Shown one piece after another: positions 45,801-59,938 of a stretch of 64,000 bases of DNA (its first letter is position 1; each line of letters starts with the position of its first letter). The notes under the pieces were generated by a model. The model worked only from the letters and a program-made list of their open reading frames with translations, had not been told where the DNA came from and ran no database searches. The stretch comes from Streptomyces aureocirculatus. Its GTDB lineage: Bacteria > Actinomycetota > Actinomycetes > Streptomycetales > Streptomycetaceae. A program made the translations under genes and the position numbers. The stretch lies in NCBI RefSeq assembly GCF_000720475.1, contig NZ_JOAP01000019.1, positions 124,001 through 188,000 of the forward strand, written 5' to 3'.

Positions 45801-47087
45801 ATGCCCAGCGAGTACTTCATCCCCGACCCGGAGGGTCGCACCCCGAGCGCCGAAGGCTACTTCGGCGCGTTCGGCGGCAAGTTCATCCCGGAGGCCCTCG
45901 TCGCCGCCGTCGACGAGGTCGCCGTCGAGTTCGACAAGGCGAAGTCCGACCCGGAGTTCGCCCGCGAACTCGACGACCTCCTTGTGAACTACACGGGCCG
46001 CCCGAGCGCCCTCACCGAGGTGCCCAGGTTCGCCGAACACGCAGGCGGCGCCCGCGTGTTCCTCAAGCGCGAGGACCTCAACCACACCGGGTCACACAAG
46101 ATCAACAATGTTCTCGGGCAGGCCCTGCTCACAAAGCGGATGGGCAAGACCCGGGTCATCGCCGAGACGGGCGCGGGCCAGCACGGCGTCGCCACGGCCA
46201 CCGCCTGCGCGCTGTTCGGCCTGGACTGCACCATCTACATGGGCGAGATCGACACCGAGCGCCAGGCCCTGAACGTGGCCCGCATGCGGATGCTCGGCGC
46301 CGAGGTCATCGCCGTGAAGTCCGGCAGCCGCACCCTGAAGGACGCCATCAACGAGGCGTTCCGCGACTGGGTCGCCAATGTGGACAGGACGCACTACCTC
46401 TTCGGGACCGTCGCGGGCCCGCACCCCTTCCCCGCCATGGTCCGCGACTTCCACCGCGTCATCGGCGTGGAGGCGAGGCGGCAGATCCTGGAGCGCGCCG
46501 GACGGCTGCCCGACGCCGCCGTCGCCTGCGTCGGCGGCGGCTCCAACGCCATCGGCCTCTTCCACGCCTTCATCCCGGACACCGGCGTACGCCTCATCGG
46601 CTGTGAGCCCGCGGGACACGGCATCGAGACCGGTGAGCACGCGGCCACCCTCACCGCGGGCGAGCCCGGCATCCTGCACGGCTCGCGCAGCTACGTGCTC
46701 CAGGACGAGGAAGGCCAGATCACCGAGCCGTACTCGATCTCCGCGGGCCTGGACTACCCCGGCATCGGCCCCGAGCACGCCTTCCTCAAGGACAGCGGCC
46801 GCGGCGAGTACCGCGCGGTCACCGACGACGCCGCGATGCGGGCCCTGCGCCTGCTCTCCCGTACCGAGGGCATCATCCCGGCGATCGAGAGCGCGCACGC
46901 CCTCGCGGGCGCCCTGGAGATCGGCCGGGAGCTCGGCAAGGACGGTCTGCTCGTCGTCAATCTGTCGGGGCGCGGCGACAAGGACATGGACACCGCCGCC
47001 CGCTACTTCAACCTGTACGACACCGACGCCACCGTCGCCGCGGACGCCGCGGGCGAGAGTGCCGAGATCGAGGGGGACGCCAAGTGA
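45801..47087 (+). CDS. trpB: Tryptophan synthase beta chain
   Basis: PLP enzyme joining indole and serine. 428 residues. [13 protein letters not shown], the PLP Lys100 in [29 protein letters not shown], and the phosphate-binding [11 protein letters not shown] at 45801 with GAGG 6 bases upstream; four earlier residues in frame are excluded. Overlaps trpA by 4 bases. Confidence 0.97.
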   Translation: MPSEYFIPDPEGRTPSAEGYFGAFGGKFIPEALVAAVDEVAVEFDKAKSDPEFARELDDLLVNYTGRPSALTEVPRFAEHAGGARVFLKREDLNHTGSHKINNVLGQALLTKRMGKTRVIAETGAGQHGVATATACALFGLDCTIYMGEIDTERQALNVARMRMLGAEVIAVKSGSRTLKDAINEAFRDWVANVDRTHYLFGTVAGPHPFPAMVRDFHRVIGVEARRQILERAGRLPDAAVACVGGGSNAIGLFHAFIPDTGVRLIGCEPAGHGIETGEHAATLTAGEPGILHGSRSYVLQDEEGQITEPYSISAGLDYPGIGPEHAFLKDSGRGEYRAVTDDAAMRALRLLSRTEGIIPAIESAHALAGALEIGRELGKDGLLVVNLSGRGDKDMDTAARYFNLYDTDATVAADAAGESAEIEGDAK

Positions 47088-47899
47088 GCGGCAACATCGA
47101 GCTGTTGGACCGGACCCTGGCCGCCGCGAAGGCCGAGGGCAGGTCCGCCCTCATCGCCTATCTGCCCGCGGGCTTCCCCACCGTGGACGGCGGCATCGAG
47201 GCGATCAAGGCGGCCTTCGACGGCGGCGCGGACGTGGTCGAGGTCGGCCTGCCGCACAGTGACCCCGTCCTGGACGGGCCCGTCATCCAGACCGCCGACG
47301 ACATCGCCCTGCGCGGCGGCGTCAAGATCGCGGACGTGATGCGGACGGTGCGTGCCGCGCACGAGGCCACCGGCAAGCCCGTCCTCGTCATGACGTACTG
47401 GAACCCCATCGACCGCTACGGCGTCGAGCGGTTCACCGCCGAACTCGCCGAGGCGGGCGGCGCCGGCTGCATTCTGCCCGACCTGCCGGTCCAGGAGTCG
47501 GCCCGGTGGCGCGAGCACGCCGCCAAGCACGACCTCGCCACGGTCTTCGTGGTCGCCCCGAGCAGCAAGGACGAACGGCTCGCGACGATCACCGCGGCCG
47601 GTTCCGGGTTCGTGTACGCGGCCTCGCTGATGGGGGTCACCGGCACCCGCGCGTCCGTGGGCGCCCAGGCGCAGAACCTGGTCGAGCGCACCCGCGCCAC
47701 CACGGACCTGCCGGTCTGCGTCGGCCTCGGGGTCTCCGACGCCCGCCAGGCCGCCGAGGTCGCGGGCTTCGCCGACGGCGTCATCGTGGGTTCCGCGTTC
47801 GTCCAGCGGATGCTCGACGCCGCCGACGAGGCGGCGGGCGTCGCCGCGGTCCGGGCGCTCGCGAGTGAACTCGCCGAAGGAGTGCGCGGACACGCGTAA
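47084..47899 (+). CDS. trpA: Tryptophan synthase alpha chain
   Basis: Releases indole from indole-glycerol phosphate, paired with TrpB. 271 residues. [29 protein letters not shown] with the catalytic Glu, [12 protein letters not shown], and the phosphate site [13 protein letters not shown] at 47084 overlaps the trpB stop, coupling the two chains. Confidence 0.96.
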   Translation: MSGNIELLDRTLAAAKAEGRSALIAYLPAGFPTVDGGIEAIKAAFDGGADVVEVGLPHSDPVLDGPVIQTADDIALRGGVKIADVMRTVRAAHEATGKPVLVMTYWNPIDRYGVERFTAELAEAGGAGCILPDLPVQESARWREHAAKHDLATVFVVAPSSKDERLATITAAGSGFVYAASLMGVTGTRASVGAQAQNLVERTRATTDLPVCVGLGVSDARQAAEVAGFADGVIVGSAFVQRMLDAADEAAGVAAVRALASELAEGVRGHA

Positions 47900-47919
47900 T
47901 CCTTAAGGGTGGCCTTGAG

Positions 47920-47952
47920 CCGGGGAGGCACGCTGGGGCCTCCCCGGTTCGT
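47920..47952 (+). terminator. Terminator of the trp operon
   Basis: 10-bp perfect stem ccggggaggc/gcctccccgg (47920-47929 with 47938-47947) followed by ttcgttt, 20 bases after trpA. Confidence 0.8.
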
Positions 47953-47962
47953 TTGCCCGGGT

Positions 47963-48742
47963 GTGAGCGAGATGAACCGAGAAGGCAAGCGAACGGCCCG
48001 CGAGCGGATGGCGGAAGAGCGAGAGCGGCAGAAGGCGCGCGACAAGCGGCGCCGGGTGCTCCTGGTGAGCGTGACCGTCGTCGGGGTGCTCGCCCTGGCC
48101 GCGGTCGTCGGCCTGCTCGCGGCGAACTCCGGCGACGACAAGAAGAAGGACACCTCGGGCCCGGTCGTCGTGCCCAAGGGGGCCAGCGGCGACGGCGGAC
48201 TTTCCATCCCTCTCGGCAAGGACAGCGCCAAGTCCCGGCTCACGGTCTGGGAGGACTTCCGCTGCCCGGCCTGCAAGCAGTTCGAGGACATGTACCGCTC
48301 GACGATCAACGAGCTGACCACCCAGGGCAAGCTGAAGGTGGAGTATCACCTGGCGACCCTCATCGACGGGAACATGGGCGGCAGCGGCTCCCTGCGCGCC
48401 GCCAACGCCGCCGCCTGCGCCCAGGACGCCGGCAAGTTCGCTCCGTACCACGACGAGCTGTTCAAGAACCAGCCCCCGGAGCCGGACGACGCCTTCGGGG
48501 ACAACGACAAGCTCCTCGACCTCGCAGGGAAGGTCGAAGGACTGGTGACGGACACGTTCAAGAAGTGTGTGAACGACGGCAGCCACGACAGTTGGGTCGG
48601 CAAGTCCAACGAGGCCTTCCAGAAGGCGAAGCTGCGCGGCACGCCCACGGTCCTGCTCGACGGCAAGGACATCTTCAGCGACCAGAAGAACCCGCTGACG
48701 CCCCAGAAGCTGAAGGACCGGGTGGAGAAGGCCAACCAGTAG
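47963..48742 (+). CDS. Membrane-anchored DsbA/thioredoxin-fold protein (second copy)
   Basis: About 259 residues: charged N-terminus, membrane helix (31-54), then thioredoxin fold with active site CPAC (Cys101 and Cys104) and a cis-Pro block LRGTPTVLLDG. GTG at 47963 fits the family start (VSEMNREGKR); ATG 47972 is the alternative. Lgt follows 104 bases later, so both serve the cell envelope. Paralogue at 14967-15785. Confidence 0.88.
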   Translation: MSEMNREGKRTARERMAEERERQKARDKRRRVLLVSVTVVGVLALAAVVGLLAANSGDDKKKDTSGPVVVPKGASGDGGLSIPLGKDSAKSRLTVWEDFRCPACKQFEDMYRSTINELTTQGKLKVEYHLATLIDGNMGGSGSLRAANAAACAQDAGKFAPYHDELFKNQPPEPDDAFGDNDKLLDLAGKVEGLVTDTFKKCVNDGSHDSWVGKSNEAFQKAKLRGTPTVLLDGKDIFSDQKNPLTPQKLKDRVEKANQ

Positions 48743-48846
48743 CCCGACGCGGGGACGGGCGGCGCCCGGCCGCCCGGTCCCGTTACTGACCCGTTGCCGG
48801 GCTGGCTGCCGTCGCCCCCGCCCGGCACGGTAGCGTCGACCCTGCC

Positions 48847-49827
48847 ATGGAATTTGCCTACATCCCCAGCCCGTCCCGCGGAGTGGTCGACCTCGGCCCC
48901 ATCCCGCTGCGCGGCTACGCGTTCTGCATCATCATCGGCGTCTTCGTTGCCGTGTGGCTCGGCAACAAGCGATGGATCGCCCGCGGCGGCCGACCAGGCA
49001 CCGTGGCGGACATCTCCGTGTGGGCGGTGCCCTTCGGGCTCGTCGGCGGCCGCCTCTACCACGTGATCACGGACTATCAGCTCTACTTCAGCGACGGCCG
49101 TGACTGGGTGGACGCCTTCAAGATCTGGGAGGGCGGGCTCGGCATCTGGGGCGCGATCGCCTTCGGCGCGGTCGGCGCCTGGATCGGCTGCCGCCGGCGC
49201 GGGATCCCGCTGCCCGCGTGGGCCGACGCCCTCGCGCCCGGCATCGCCGTCGCCCAGGCGATCGGCCGCTGGGGCAACTGGTTCAACCAGGAGCTGTACG
49301 GCAGGGGGACGGACCTGCCGTGGGCCCTGAAGATCACGTCCGCGGAGGACGGGCGGGTGCCCGGCACCTACCACCCGACCTTCCTGTACGAGTCGCTGTG
49401 GTGCATCGGCGTCGCCGTCCTGGTCATCTGGGCCGACCGCCGCTACAAGCTCGGCCACGGCCGTGCTTTCGCCCTCTACGTCGCCTCGTACTGCATGGGC
49501 CGCTTCTGGATCGAGTACATGCGCGTCGACGACGCCCATGAGTTCCTCGGCCTGCGCCTCAACAACTGGACCGCTCTCGCCGTCTTCGTGCTCGCCTTCG
49601 TCTACCTCGTGGTGTCGGCGCGTACGCGGCCGGGGCGCGAGGAGGTCGTGGAGCCTTCCCCTGGCCCCGGGGCCCTGGGCGGCGACGGCGCGAAGGCCGA
49701 CGAGAGCGAGCCCTCGGACGCCGCCGACTCCGGCTCCGGCTCCACCGACTCCGACTCCGGCTCCGGCTCTGTCGAGGCCGACTCGAAGTCCAAGGGGACC
49801 GCGGAGTCGGCCGCCGAGAAGGCCTGA
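48847..49827 (+). CDS. lgt: Prolipoprotein diacylglyceryl transferase
   Basis: Adds diacylglycerol to the lipobox Cys of prolipoproteins, acting before LspA. 326 residues. Seven membrane segments with GLVGGRLYHV, GRWGNWFNQELYG and GRFWIEYMRVD, which contain the conserved Arg, Asn and Glu residues. The last ~60 residues are an Asp/Ser/Glu-rich low-complexity cytoplasmic tail, normal for actinobacteria. Confidence 0.95.
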   Translation: MEFAYIPSPSRGVVDLGPIPLRGYAFCIIIGVFVAVWLGNKRWIARGGRPGTVADISVWAVPFGLVGGRLYHVITDYQLYFSDGRDWVDAFKIWEGGLGIWGAIAFGAVGAWIGCRRRGIPLPAWADALAPGIAVAQAIGRWGNWFNQELYGRGTDLPWALKITSAEDGRVPGTYHPTFLYESLWCIGVAVLVIWADRRYKLGHGRAFALYVASYCMGRFWIEYMRVDDAHEFLGLRLNNWTALAVFVLAFVYLVVSARTRPGREEVVEPSPGPGALGGDGAKADESEPSDAADSGSGSTDSDSGSGSVEADSKSKGTAESAAEKA

Positions 49828-49840
49828 GCGCAGCCCGGCA

Positions 49841-49881
49841 CCGCCGGGACGGTTCGCCGGGGTGGCCCGCCGTCCCGGCGG
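49841..49881 (+). terminator. Hairpin after lgt
   Basis: 12-bp perfect stem ccgccgggacgg/ccgtcccggcgg (49841-49852 with 49870-49881), 14 bases after the lgt stop; long loop, no T-run. Confidence 0.6.
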
Positions 49882-49952
49882 GATTCGCCTGCGGCGGGCT
49901 GTGCGGGGAGGGCCGAGGCGGGTTCGCCTGCGGCGGGCTGTGCGGGGGAGCG
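49879..49952. repeat. 39-bp spaced direct repeat after lgt
   Basis: A unit of about 30 bp containing gcctgcggcgggctgtgcgg occurs twice, 39 bp apart. The gap 49828-50077 has no credible gene. Confidence 0.75.
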
Positions 49953-50077
49953 GCGACGTCCGCTGTGCGGGCCGGTATGCCGAGCGTGGCTGCGTCGGCG
50001 GGGCCGGTCCGCGAGACGTAGGGTGCCGCTTGCCTCCCTCACCACCGCTCTGTCCACGAAGTGGCCGGCCGGCAGGG

Positions 50078-50857
50078 TCAGTCCGACAGCCAGTGCAGCT
50101 CGTGCGCCAGGGTTTTGGCGAGGGTACGGACGCGGCGGTGCAGTGGCGACTGTTCGCGCGGAAGGACCAGGTGGATCGACAGGCTGGGTGCGCCGTGCAG
50201 CGGTCGCCAGGTGATGCCGGGCGGTGGTGCCGCGGCGGCGGCCTCGCCGGCCGGGGCGAGGGTGAGCCCGTCGCGCAGGTCGCGCTGTGACATGTCGAAA
50301 GAGACCGCGGGCGGGTGGAAGCGGGGATGTGGCCGGGTATCGCGGAACAGTGCGGCGAACTGGTCGTGGATCACGGGGTTGGCCGCACGGTCGGGGAGCC
50401 GCAGCGGATACGCGGCCGCGGCGGCGATCTCGATCTCCGGGTGTTCGGCCAGCGGATGGTGCTGCGCCAATTGGACGCCGATCCGCGCACGCCGCAGCAG
50501 GTACCGGCGCACGCCACGGCCCAACTGTTCACCGCGGGTGATCCCGGCGTCGATGCGGCCGTCGGCGACCGCGGGGGAGATCTCCGGCGTCGCCATCGGG
50601 ACCGCGCCGACCTCAAGTCCGGGACTGCTGCGAATCAGCTTGTCCACCAGGGCCGGAGCCGTCTCGGCCCCGGTGCTGAGGCTGTATCCGATGCGAAGCG
50701 TGCCCAGCTCACCGGCCCCCGCCCGCCGGGCGGTGTCGTCCTCGGCCTTCAGCAGCAGGCCCGCGAGGACGGGCGCTGGCGGCCGAGCCGGGAGGCTGCG
50801 TGCCGCCCACGCCACCGCCTCCGCGAGTACGTCGCGCTGCTCCGAGTCCGCCCCCAC
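50078..50857 (-). pseudogene. LysR-family regulator, truncated (HTH domain missing)
   Basis: 259 residues covering the linker and the substrate-binding domain: LLLKAEDDTARRAGAGELGTLRIGYS, VPMATPEISPAVADGRIDAGIT and RDLRDGLTLAPAGEAAA are typical LysR effector-domain text. A complete LysR protein has a further ~60-residue winged helix at the N-terminus; here the sequence upstream of LLLKAEDD changes to unrelated residues (GADSEQRDVLAEAVAW). It therefore cannot bind DNA as a normal LysR and is probably a remnant, ending 5' at the same point as the PhzF-like remnant on the opposite strand. Confidence 0.65.
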
Positions 50858-50884
50858 CCCGGCAGGCTGACAGGGGCGTGCCGG

Positions 50885-51118
50885 CGGTACGGGCTCCTCG
50901 GCTGTTTCGTGTACGCACCGCCGGTGGGCGACCGACCGGGTGCGGCGCGGATGTTCGCGCCGGCGATCGGTGTCGACGAGGACGTCGCCAACGCCAACAG
51001 CACCGCCCGACGCGGGCCGGCGGGCATCACGACCCGGGTCGGCGGGTTGGCGGTGGTCCGCGCTGTACCGGCCGTCACCCCGCTCGACATCACTCCGGCG
51101 GCGTGTTTTCGCAGGTAA
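50885..51118 (+). pseudogene. PhzF-like isomerase C-terminal remnant
   Basis: The frame ending at TAA 51116-51118 reads CFVYAPPVGDRPGAARMFAPAIGVDED, which resembles the PhzF-family pattern ARMFAPAxGVxEDPATG. The N-terminal two-thirds of PhzF are absent and the ~45 residues after it do not follow the family. Together with the LysR fragment it looks like a divergent regulator-enzyme pair that lost both 5' ends. Confidence 0.45.
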
Positions 51119-51276
51119 GTACGGCCTTCCTTGCTGGCGGGCGGGATTTTTCGCGCGTACTTTCGATGTTGTTCAGGGGGAGGAGACGGGGCCCGAGGGG
51201 GCCCTGTCCGTGTTGCGCGGGGTACGAGGGCGCGCCACGTGTCCCCGTCCACGCGAGGAAGGAGCACGGGTCCGCC

Positions 51277-52008
51277 ATGGCCATCATCGAGACCGAAGCG
51301 ACACTGCACGAGGCGCACCGCGACAACCACACCCACCGTGACGTCAACGGTGGCTGGCTGCGCCCCGCCGTGTTCGGCGCCATGGACGGCCTGGTGTCCA
51401 ACCTCGCGCTGATGACCGGTGTCGCGGGCGGATCCGTCTCGCAGCAGACCATCGTCATCACCGGCCTCTCGGGCCTCGCGGCCGGTGCCTTCTCCATGGC
51501 GGCGGGCGAGTACACCTCCGTCGCCTCGCAGCGCGAGCTGGTCGAGGCGGAGCTGGACGTGGAGCGCGGGCAACTGCGCAAGCACCCCAAGGACGAGGAG
51601 CGGGAGCTCGCGGCGCTCTACGAGTCGCGCGGCGTCGAGGCCGATCTCGCCCGCGAGGTCGCCCGGCAGTTGTCCAGGGACCCGGAGCAGGCCCTGGAGA
51701 TACACGCCCGCGAGGAACTCGGCATCGACCCGGGCGACCTGCCCTCGCCGCTGGTCGCCGCCGTGTCCTCCTTCGGCGCCTTCGCCCTTGGCGCGCTGCT
51801 GCCCGTACTGCCGTATCTGCTCGGCGCCGACGCCCTGTGGCCCGCGGTGCTGCTCGCCCTGGTCGGGCTCTTCGCGTGCGGTGCGGTGGTAGCCAGGGTG
51901 ACCGCGCGGTCCTGGTGGTTCAGCGGCCTGCGGCAGTTGGCTCTGGGCGGTGTCGCGGCGGGTGTGACGTACGCCCTGGGCAGTCTGTTCGGGACGGCCG
52001 TAGGATAG
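51277..52008 (+). CDS. VIT1/CCC1-family iron/manganese transporter-like protein
   Basis: 243 residues. Family hallmarks: GAMDGLVSNLALMTGVAGG near the first helix, GAFSMAAGEYTSVASQREL, an acidic cytoplasmic helical domain (about 80-165) and three C-terminal membrane segments. These proteins move Fe2+ or Mn2+ across membranes. ATG at 51277 with AAGGAG upstream. Confidence 0.9.
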   Translation: MAIIETEATLHEAHRDNHTHRDVNGGWLRPAVFGAMDGLVSNLALMTGVAGGSVSQQTIVITGLSGLAAGAFSMAAGEYTSVASQRELVEAELDVERGQLRKHPKDEERELAALYESRGVEADLAREVARQLSRDPEQALEIHAREELGIDPGDLPSPLVAAVSSFGAFALGALLPVLPYLLGADALWPAVLLALVGLFACGAVVARVTARSWWFSGLRQLALGGVAAGVTYALGSLFGTAVG

Positions 52009-52347
52009 GCGGCCGCAGGTGTATGCAGGATCCTGCATAAGTAGTCGTTACCGTGCGGTTTCGATTCCTTGATGGCTGGGCATGAGCCGTAAGCGCTGCG
52101 GGCAATGAGGCCTGTGGCGCTCCGGGCCCGCGGTCACCGATCTGTCCGCCGGAGCCCCTTTTCTCCGCTCGCCACCCCGGAGCGCTCTGTCCACATGCTG
52201 GAATGAAGTATCCGCTTTTCGAGAAGCGGTCCATCATGTAACCTGCACGAAATTTAGCCAGGGCCAACGTCGTCCCTATCGCCGCTCGCGCCCCCGGAGC
52301 CCCTTTTCGCCCGGGAGGTTGCCCCCATCACGACGACGGGAGTGCCG
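52009..52347. other. gltB upstream region
   Basis: 339 bases without a gene. It holds the palindrome at 52022-52039, a small hairpin ccgcttttcgagaagcgg (52211-52228), a second weaker fold around 52225-52245 and a GGGAG site before the gltB start. A long leader for gltBD is likely. Confidence 0.55.
52022..52039. promoter_or_regulatory. Perfect 18-bp palindrome upstream of gltB
   Basis: TATGCAGGATCCTGCATA, a gapless 9+9 palindrome between the VIT-like gene (14 bases after its stop) and gltB (308 bases before). Length and symmetry suggest a dimeric repressor such as a GntR- or TetR-family protein; I do not recognise the regulator. Confidence 0.6.
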
Positions 52348-56902
<4,555 letters not shown>

Positions 56903-56910
<8 letters not shown>

Positions 56911-58363
56911 TCCCAAGGGCTTTTTGAACCACGGCCGCGAGGTCGCCAAGACCCGCCCGGTGGGGGAGCGCGTCCAGGACTGGAACGAGGTCTACGTCCC
57001 GGGATCGCTGCTTCCGATCATCTCCAAGCAGGCCTCGCGCTGCATGGACTGCGGCATCCCGTTCTGCCACAACGGCTGTCCGCTGGGGAACCTCATCCCC
57101 GAGTGGAACGACTACGCCTACCGCGAGGACTGGTCGGCGGCGCAGGAGCGCCTGCACGCCACCAACAACTTCCCGGAGTTCACCGGCCGGCTGTGCCCCG
57201 CGCCCTGCGAGGCGGCGTGCGTCCTCGGCATCAACCAGCCCGCGGTCACCATCAAGAACGTCGAAGTCTCCATCATCGACAAGGCCTGGGAGACCGGTGA
57301 CGTGGCGCCGCAGGCGCCCGAGCGGCTCTCCGGCAAGACGGTCGCCGTGATCGGCTCGGGCCCGGCGGGCCTCGCCGCCGCCCAGCAGCTCACCCGGGCC
57401 GGGCACACCGTCGCCGTGTACGAGCGCGCCGACCGCATCGGCGGCCTGCTGCGCTACGGCATCCCCGAGTTCAAGATGGAGAAGCGGCACATCAACCGCC
57501 GCATCGAGCAGATGCGCGCGGAGGGCACCAAGTTCCGCACCGGCGTGGAGATCGGCCGCGACATCGACGCCGCGAAGCTGCGCAAGCGCTACGACGCCGT
57601 GGTCATCGCCGCCGGTGCCACCACCGCCCGTGACCTGCCCGTCCCCGGCCGTGAGCTCAAGGGCGTCTACCAGGCCATGGAGTACCTGCCGCTCGCCAAC
57701 AAGGTGCAGGAGGGCGACTACGTCACCACGCCCGTCTCCGCCGAGGGCAAGCACGTCGTCGTCATCGGCGGCGGCGACACCGGCGCGGACTGCGTCGGCA
57801 CGGCGCACCGGCAGGGCGCGGCCTCCGTCACCCAACTGGAGATCATGCCCCGCCCCGGCGAGGAGCGGGCCCCCGGCCAGCCCTGGCCGACGTTCCCCAT
57901 GCTCTACAAGGTCACCTCGGCCCACGAGGAGGGCGGCGAGCGGGTCTACTCCGTCTCGACCACCCACTTCGAAGGTGACGAGGACGGGAACGTGCAGTTC
58001 CTGCACCTGGTCGAGGTCGAGTTCGTGGACGGCAGGCTCACCCCGAAGCCGGGCACCGAGCGGCGCATCCCCGCCCAGTTGGTGACCCTCGCGATGGGCT
58101 TCACCGGCACGGACCGTGAGAACGGTCTGGTGGACCAGTTCGGGCTCGACCTGGACGCGCGCGGCAACGTCGCCCGTGACGGCGATTTCCAGACAAACGT
58201 TCCCGGTGTCTTCGTGGCCGGTGACGCGGGCCGCGGTCAGTCGCTCATCGTGTGGGCCATCGCCGAGGGCCGCTCCGCGGCCAGGGGCGTGGACCGTTTC
58301 CTCACCGGTGCGAGTGATCTTCCCTCGCCCATTCGCCCGACCGACAGGTCGCTTACGGTGTAG
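56903..58363 (+). CDS. gltD: Glutamate synthase small subunit
   Basis: Passes electrons from NADPH through FAD and iron-sulfur clusters to GltB. 486 residues. N-terminal Cys clusters [16 protein letters not shown] and [15 protein letters not shown] site [20 protein letters not shown] site [15 protein letters not shown]-terminal [14 protein letters not shown]. Start overlaps gltB, coupling the two chains. Confidence 0.97.
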
Positions 58364-58410
58364 CCCGTACGGCCCCTTCATACGTCCCGTACAACGGCGT
58401 ACGGAACTGG

Positions 58411-58461
58411 CGCGACGCCTGCCTTGTCCCCGACCGGACACTGGGTGGGCGTCGCGTTTTT
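58411..58461 (+). terminator. Terminator of gltBD
   Basis: 13-bp stem with two wobble pairs (58411-58423 with 58444-58456), followed by a T-run tttttc. 48 bases after the gltD stop. Confidence 0.8.
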
Positions 58462-58561
58462 CGGTGCCCGGGGGGTTAACACACCATTGCGAGCGACGCA
58501 ACGGCAGTTGCACGGCGTAGCGCACCGCGCAACGGTGATTACGGTTCGGCCGCTTCGCCGA

Positions 58562-58577
58562 AAGGGTCTAGACCGCC
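58562..58577. promoter_or_regulatory. DasR-type operator (dre-like) upstream of the sugar ABC operon
   Basis: The 10-bp palindrome GGTCTAGACC (58565-58574) is the core of the DasR-responsive element (consensus as I recall A-S-TGGTCTAGACCA-S-T). The flanks match only partly. It lies 54 bases before the solute-binding protein start, within the likely promoter, and would place sugar uptake under N-acetylglucosamine control. Confidence 0.6.
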
Positions 58578-58631
58578 CACACTCTGTGTGACCAGAATCG
58601 CTTCCACCAAATGAACCTGAAGGGGGCCGGC

Positions 58632-59933
58632 ATGAAGCGACGTGTCATCGCGGCGGGTTGTATCGCCTTGACGCTCGGTCTGACCGCAACCGCGTGCGGC
58701 GATGACGGCGACGGCGGCAGCGGCGACAAGGCCGACGGCAAGGGCAAGACGCTCACCGTGTGGATCATGGAGGGCACCAACCCCGACCCCCGGCCCTTCT
58801 TCAAGGAGGTCGGCGCCGCCTTCGAGAAGAAGACCGGTGCCAAGATCAAGGTCGAGTACCAGCAGTGGGCCACCGCCCAGAAGAAGTTCACGACGGCCAT
58901 CGAGGGCGGCGAGGACCAGGTCCCGGACGTGGCGGAGGTCGGCACGACCTGGGTGCCGCAGTTCGCGGAGACGGAAGCGCTCGTCGACGTCACGGACGAC
59001 GTGAAGGAGTCGGGTCTCGCCGACGACCTCGTCGAGGGCCTGAAGGACGCGGGCACCCTGGACGGCAAGCAGTACGGCATGCCGTGGTACGCGGGCGTGC
59101 GCTCCATCGTCTACCGCAAGGACATCTTCGAGAAGCACGACCTGAAGCCGCCGACGACCTGGAAGGAGCTCCAGGCCACGGCGAAGACGCTGAAGGGCAA
59201 GGAGCCGGGCATGATCCCGTTCCCGGTGGCGGGCGGCGCGGAGATGTTCGCGACCGCCTTCGTCTGGGGCGGCGGCGGTGAACTCGCCACCCAGCAGGGC
59301 GACTCGTGGAAGTCCGGCATCAACTCGCCCGAGTCCATCAAGGGCCTGGAGTACTACACGGGCCTCGCCACCAAGGACAAGGTCTCCCCGGCCAAGGTGA
59401 ACACCTGGACCGAGAAGGAGGTCGGCGACGCCTGGAACAAGGGCCAGATCGCCATGTCGGTCGGCGGCAACTGGACGCCGAAGGCCATCGTGGAGGCGAA
59501 CCCGAAGCTCAAGGGCAAGCTGGGCGTCGTGCCGGTCCCGGGCCAGAACGGCGGGATGAGCAAGTCCTTCGTCGGCGGCTCCTATCTGTCCGCGTTCAAC
59601 ACGGACAACAAGGACCTCTCCTGGGAGCTGATCAAGCTCATGACCACGGGTGACTTCGCCGCGAAGTGGGCCAAGCAGACCAACTACTTCCCCGGTCAGA
59701 ACTCCGAGCTGAAGAAGATCGAGGGCCAGAAGGACCCGCTGGTCGAGCCGTTCGCCAAGCAGATGATCGAGGCCGGCGCCACGGTGCCGAAGACCAAGGC
59801 GTACGGCGAGATCCAGGCCTCGCAGGTCATCCCGGGGATGGTGCAGTCGATCCTCACCGGCAAGTCGTCCGTGAAGGAGGCCGCTGACAAGGCGGCCAAG
59901 GACATGGACGCGATCTTCGCCAAGGACAAGTAA
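58632..59933 (+). CDS. Sugar ABC transporter solute-binding lipoprotein
   Basis: 433 residues. N-terminal lipoprotein signal MKRRVIAAGCIALTLG with the lipobox Cys near residue 22 (ATAC). Family-1 binding protein text: LTVWIMEGTNPDPRPFFKEV, VPDVAEVGTTWVPQF, YGMPWYAGVRSIVYRKD, NKGQIAMSVGGNWTPK. ATG at 58632 has GAAGGGGG 7 bases upstream; ATG 58611 is inferior. Attached outside the membrane by Lgt and LspA. The sugar is unknown; the DasR-type site suggests chitobiose or another amino-sugar. Confidence 0.9.
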   Translation: MKRRVIAAGCIALTLGLTATACGDDGDGGSGDKADGKGKTLTVWIMEGTNPDPRPFFKEVGAAFEKKTGAKIKVEYQQWATAQKKFTTAIEGGEDQVPDVAEVGTTWVPQFAETEALVDVTDDVKESGLADDLVEGLKDAGTLDGKQYGMPWYAGVRSIVYRKDIFEKHDLKPPTTWKELQATAKTLKGKEPGMIPFPVAGGAEMFATAFVWGGGGELATQQGDSWKSGINSPESIKGLEYYTGLATKDKVSPAKVNTWTEKEVGDAWNKGQIAMSVGGNWTPKAIVEANPKLKGKLGVVPVPGQNGGMSKSFVGGSYLSAFNTDNKDLSWELIKLMTTGDFAAKWAKQTNYFPGQNSELKKIEGQKDPLVEPFAKQMIEAGATVPKTKAYGEIQASQVIPGMVQSILTGKSSVKEAADKAAKDMDAIFAKDK

Positions 59934-59938
59934 CCACC

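Noticed and set aside
52045..52065. GTTAC-n6-GTTTC as a GlnR box before gltB
   Set aside because: The second half does not match the GlnR pattern gTnAc-n6-GaAAc in the right orientation.
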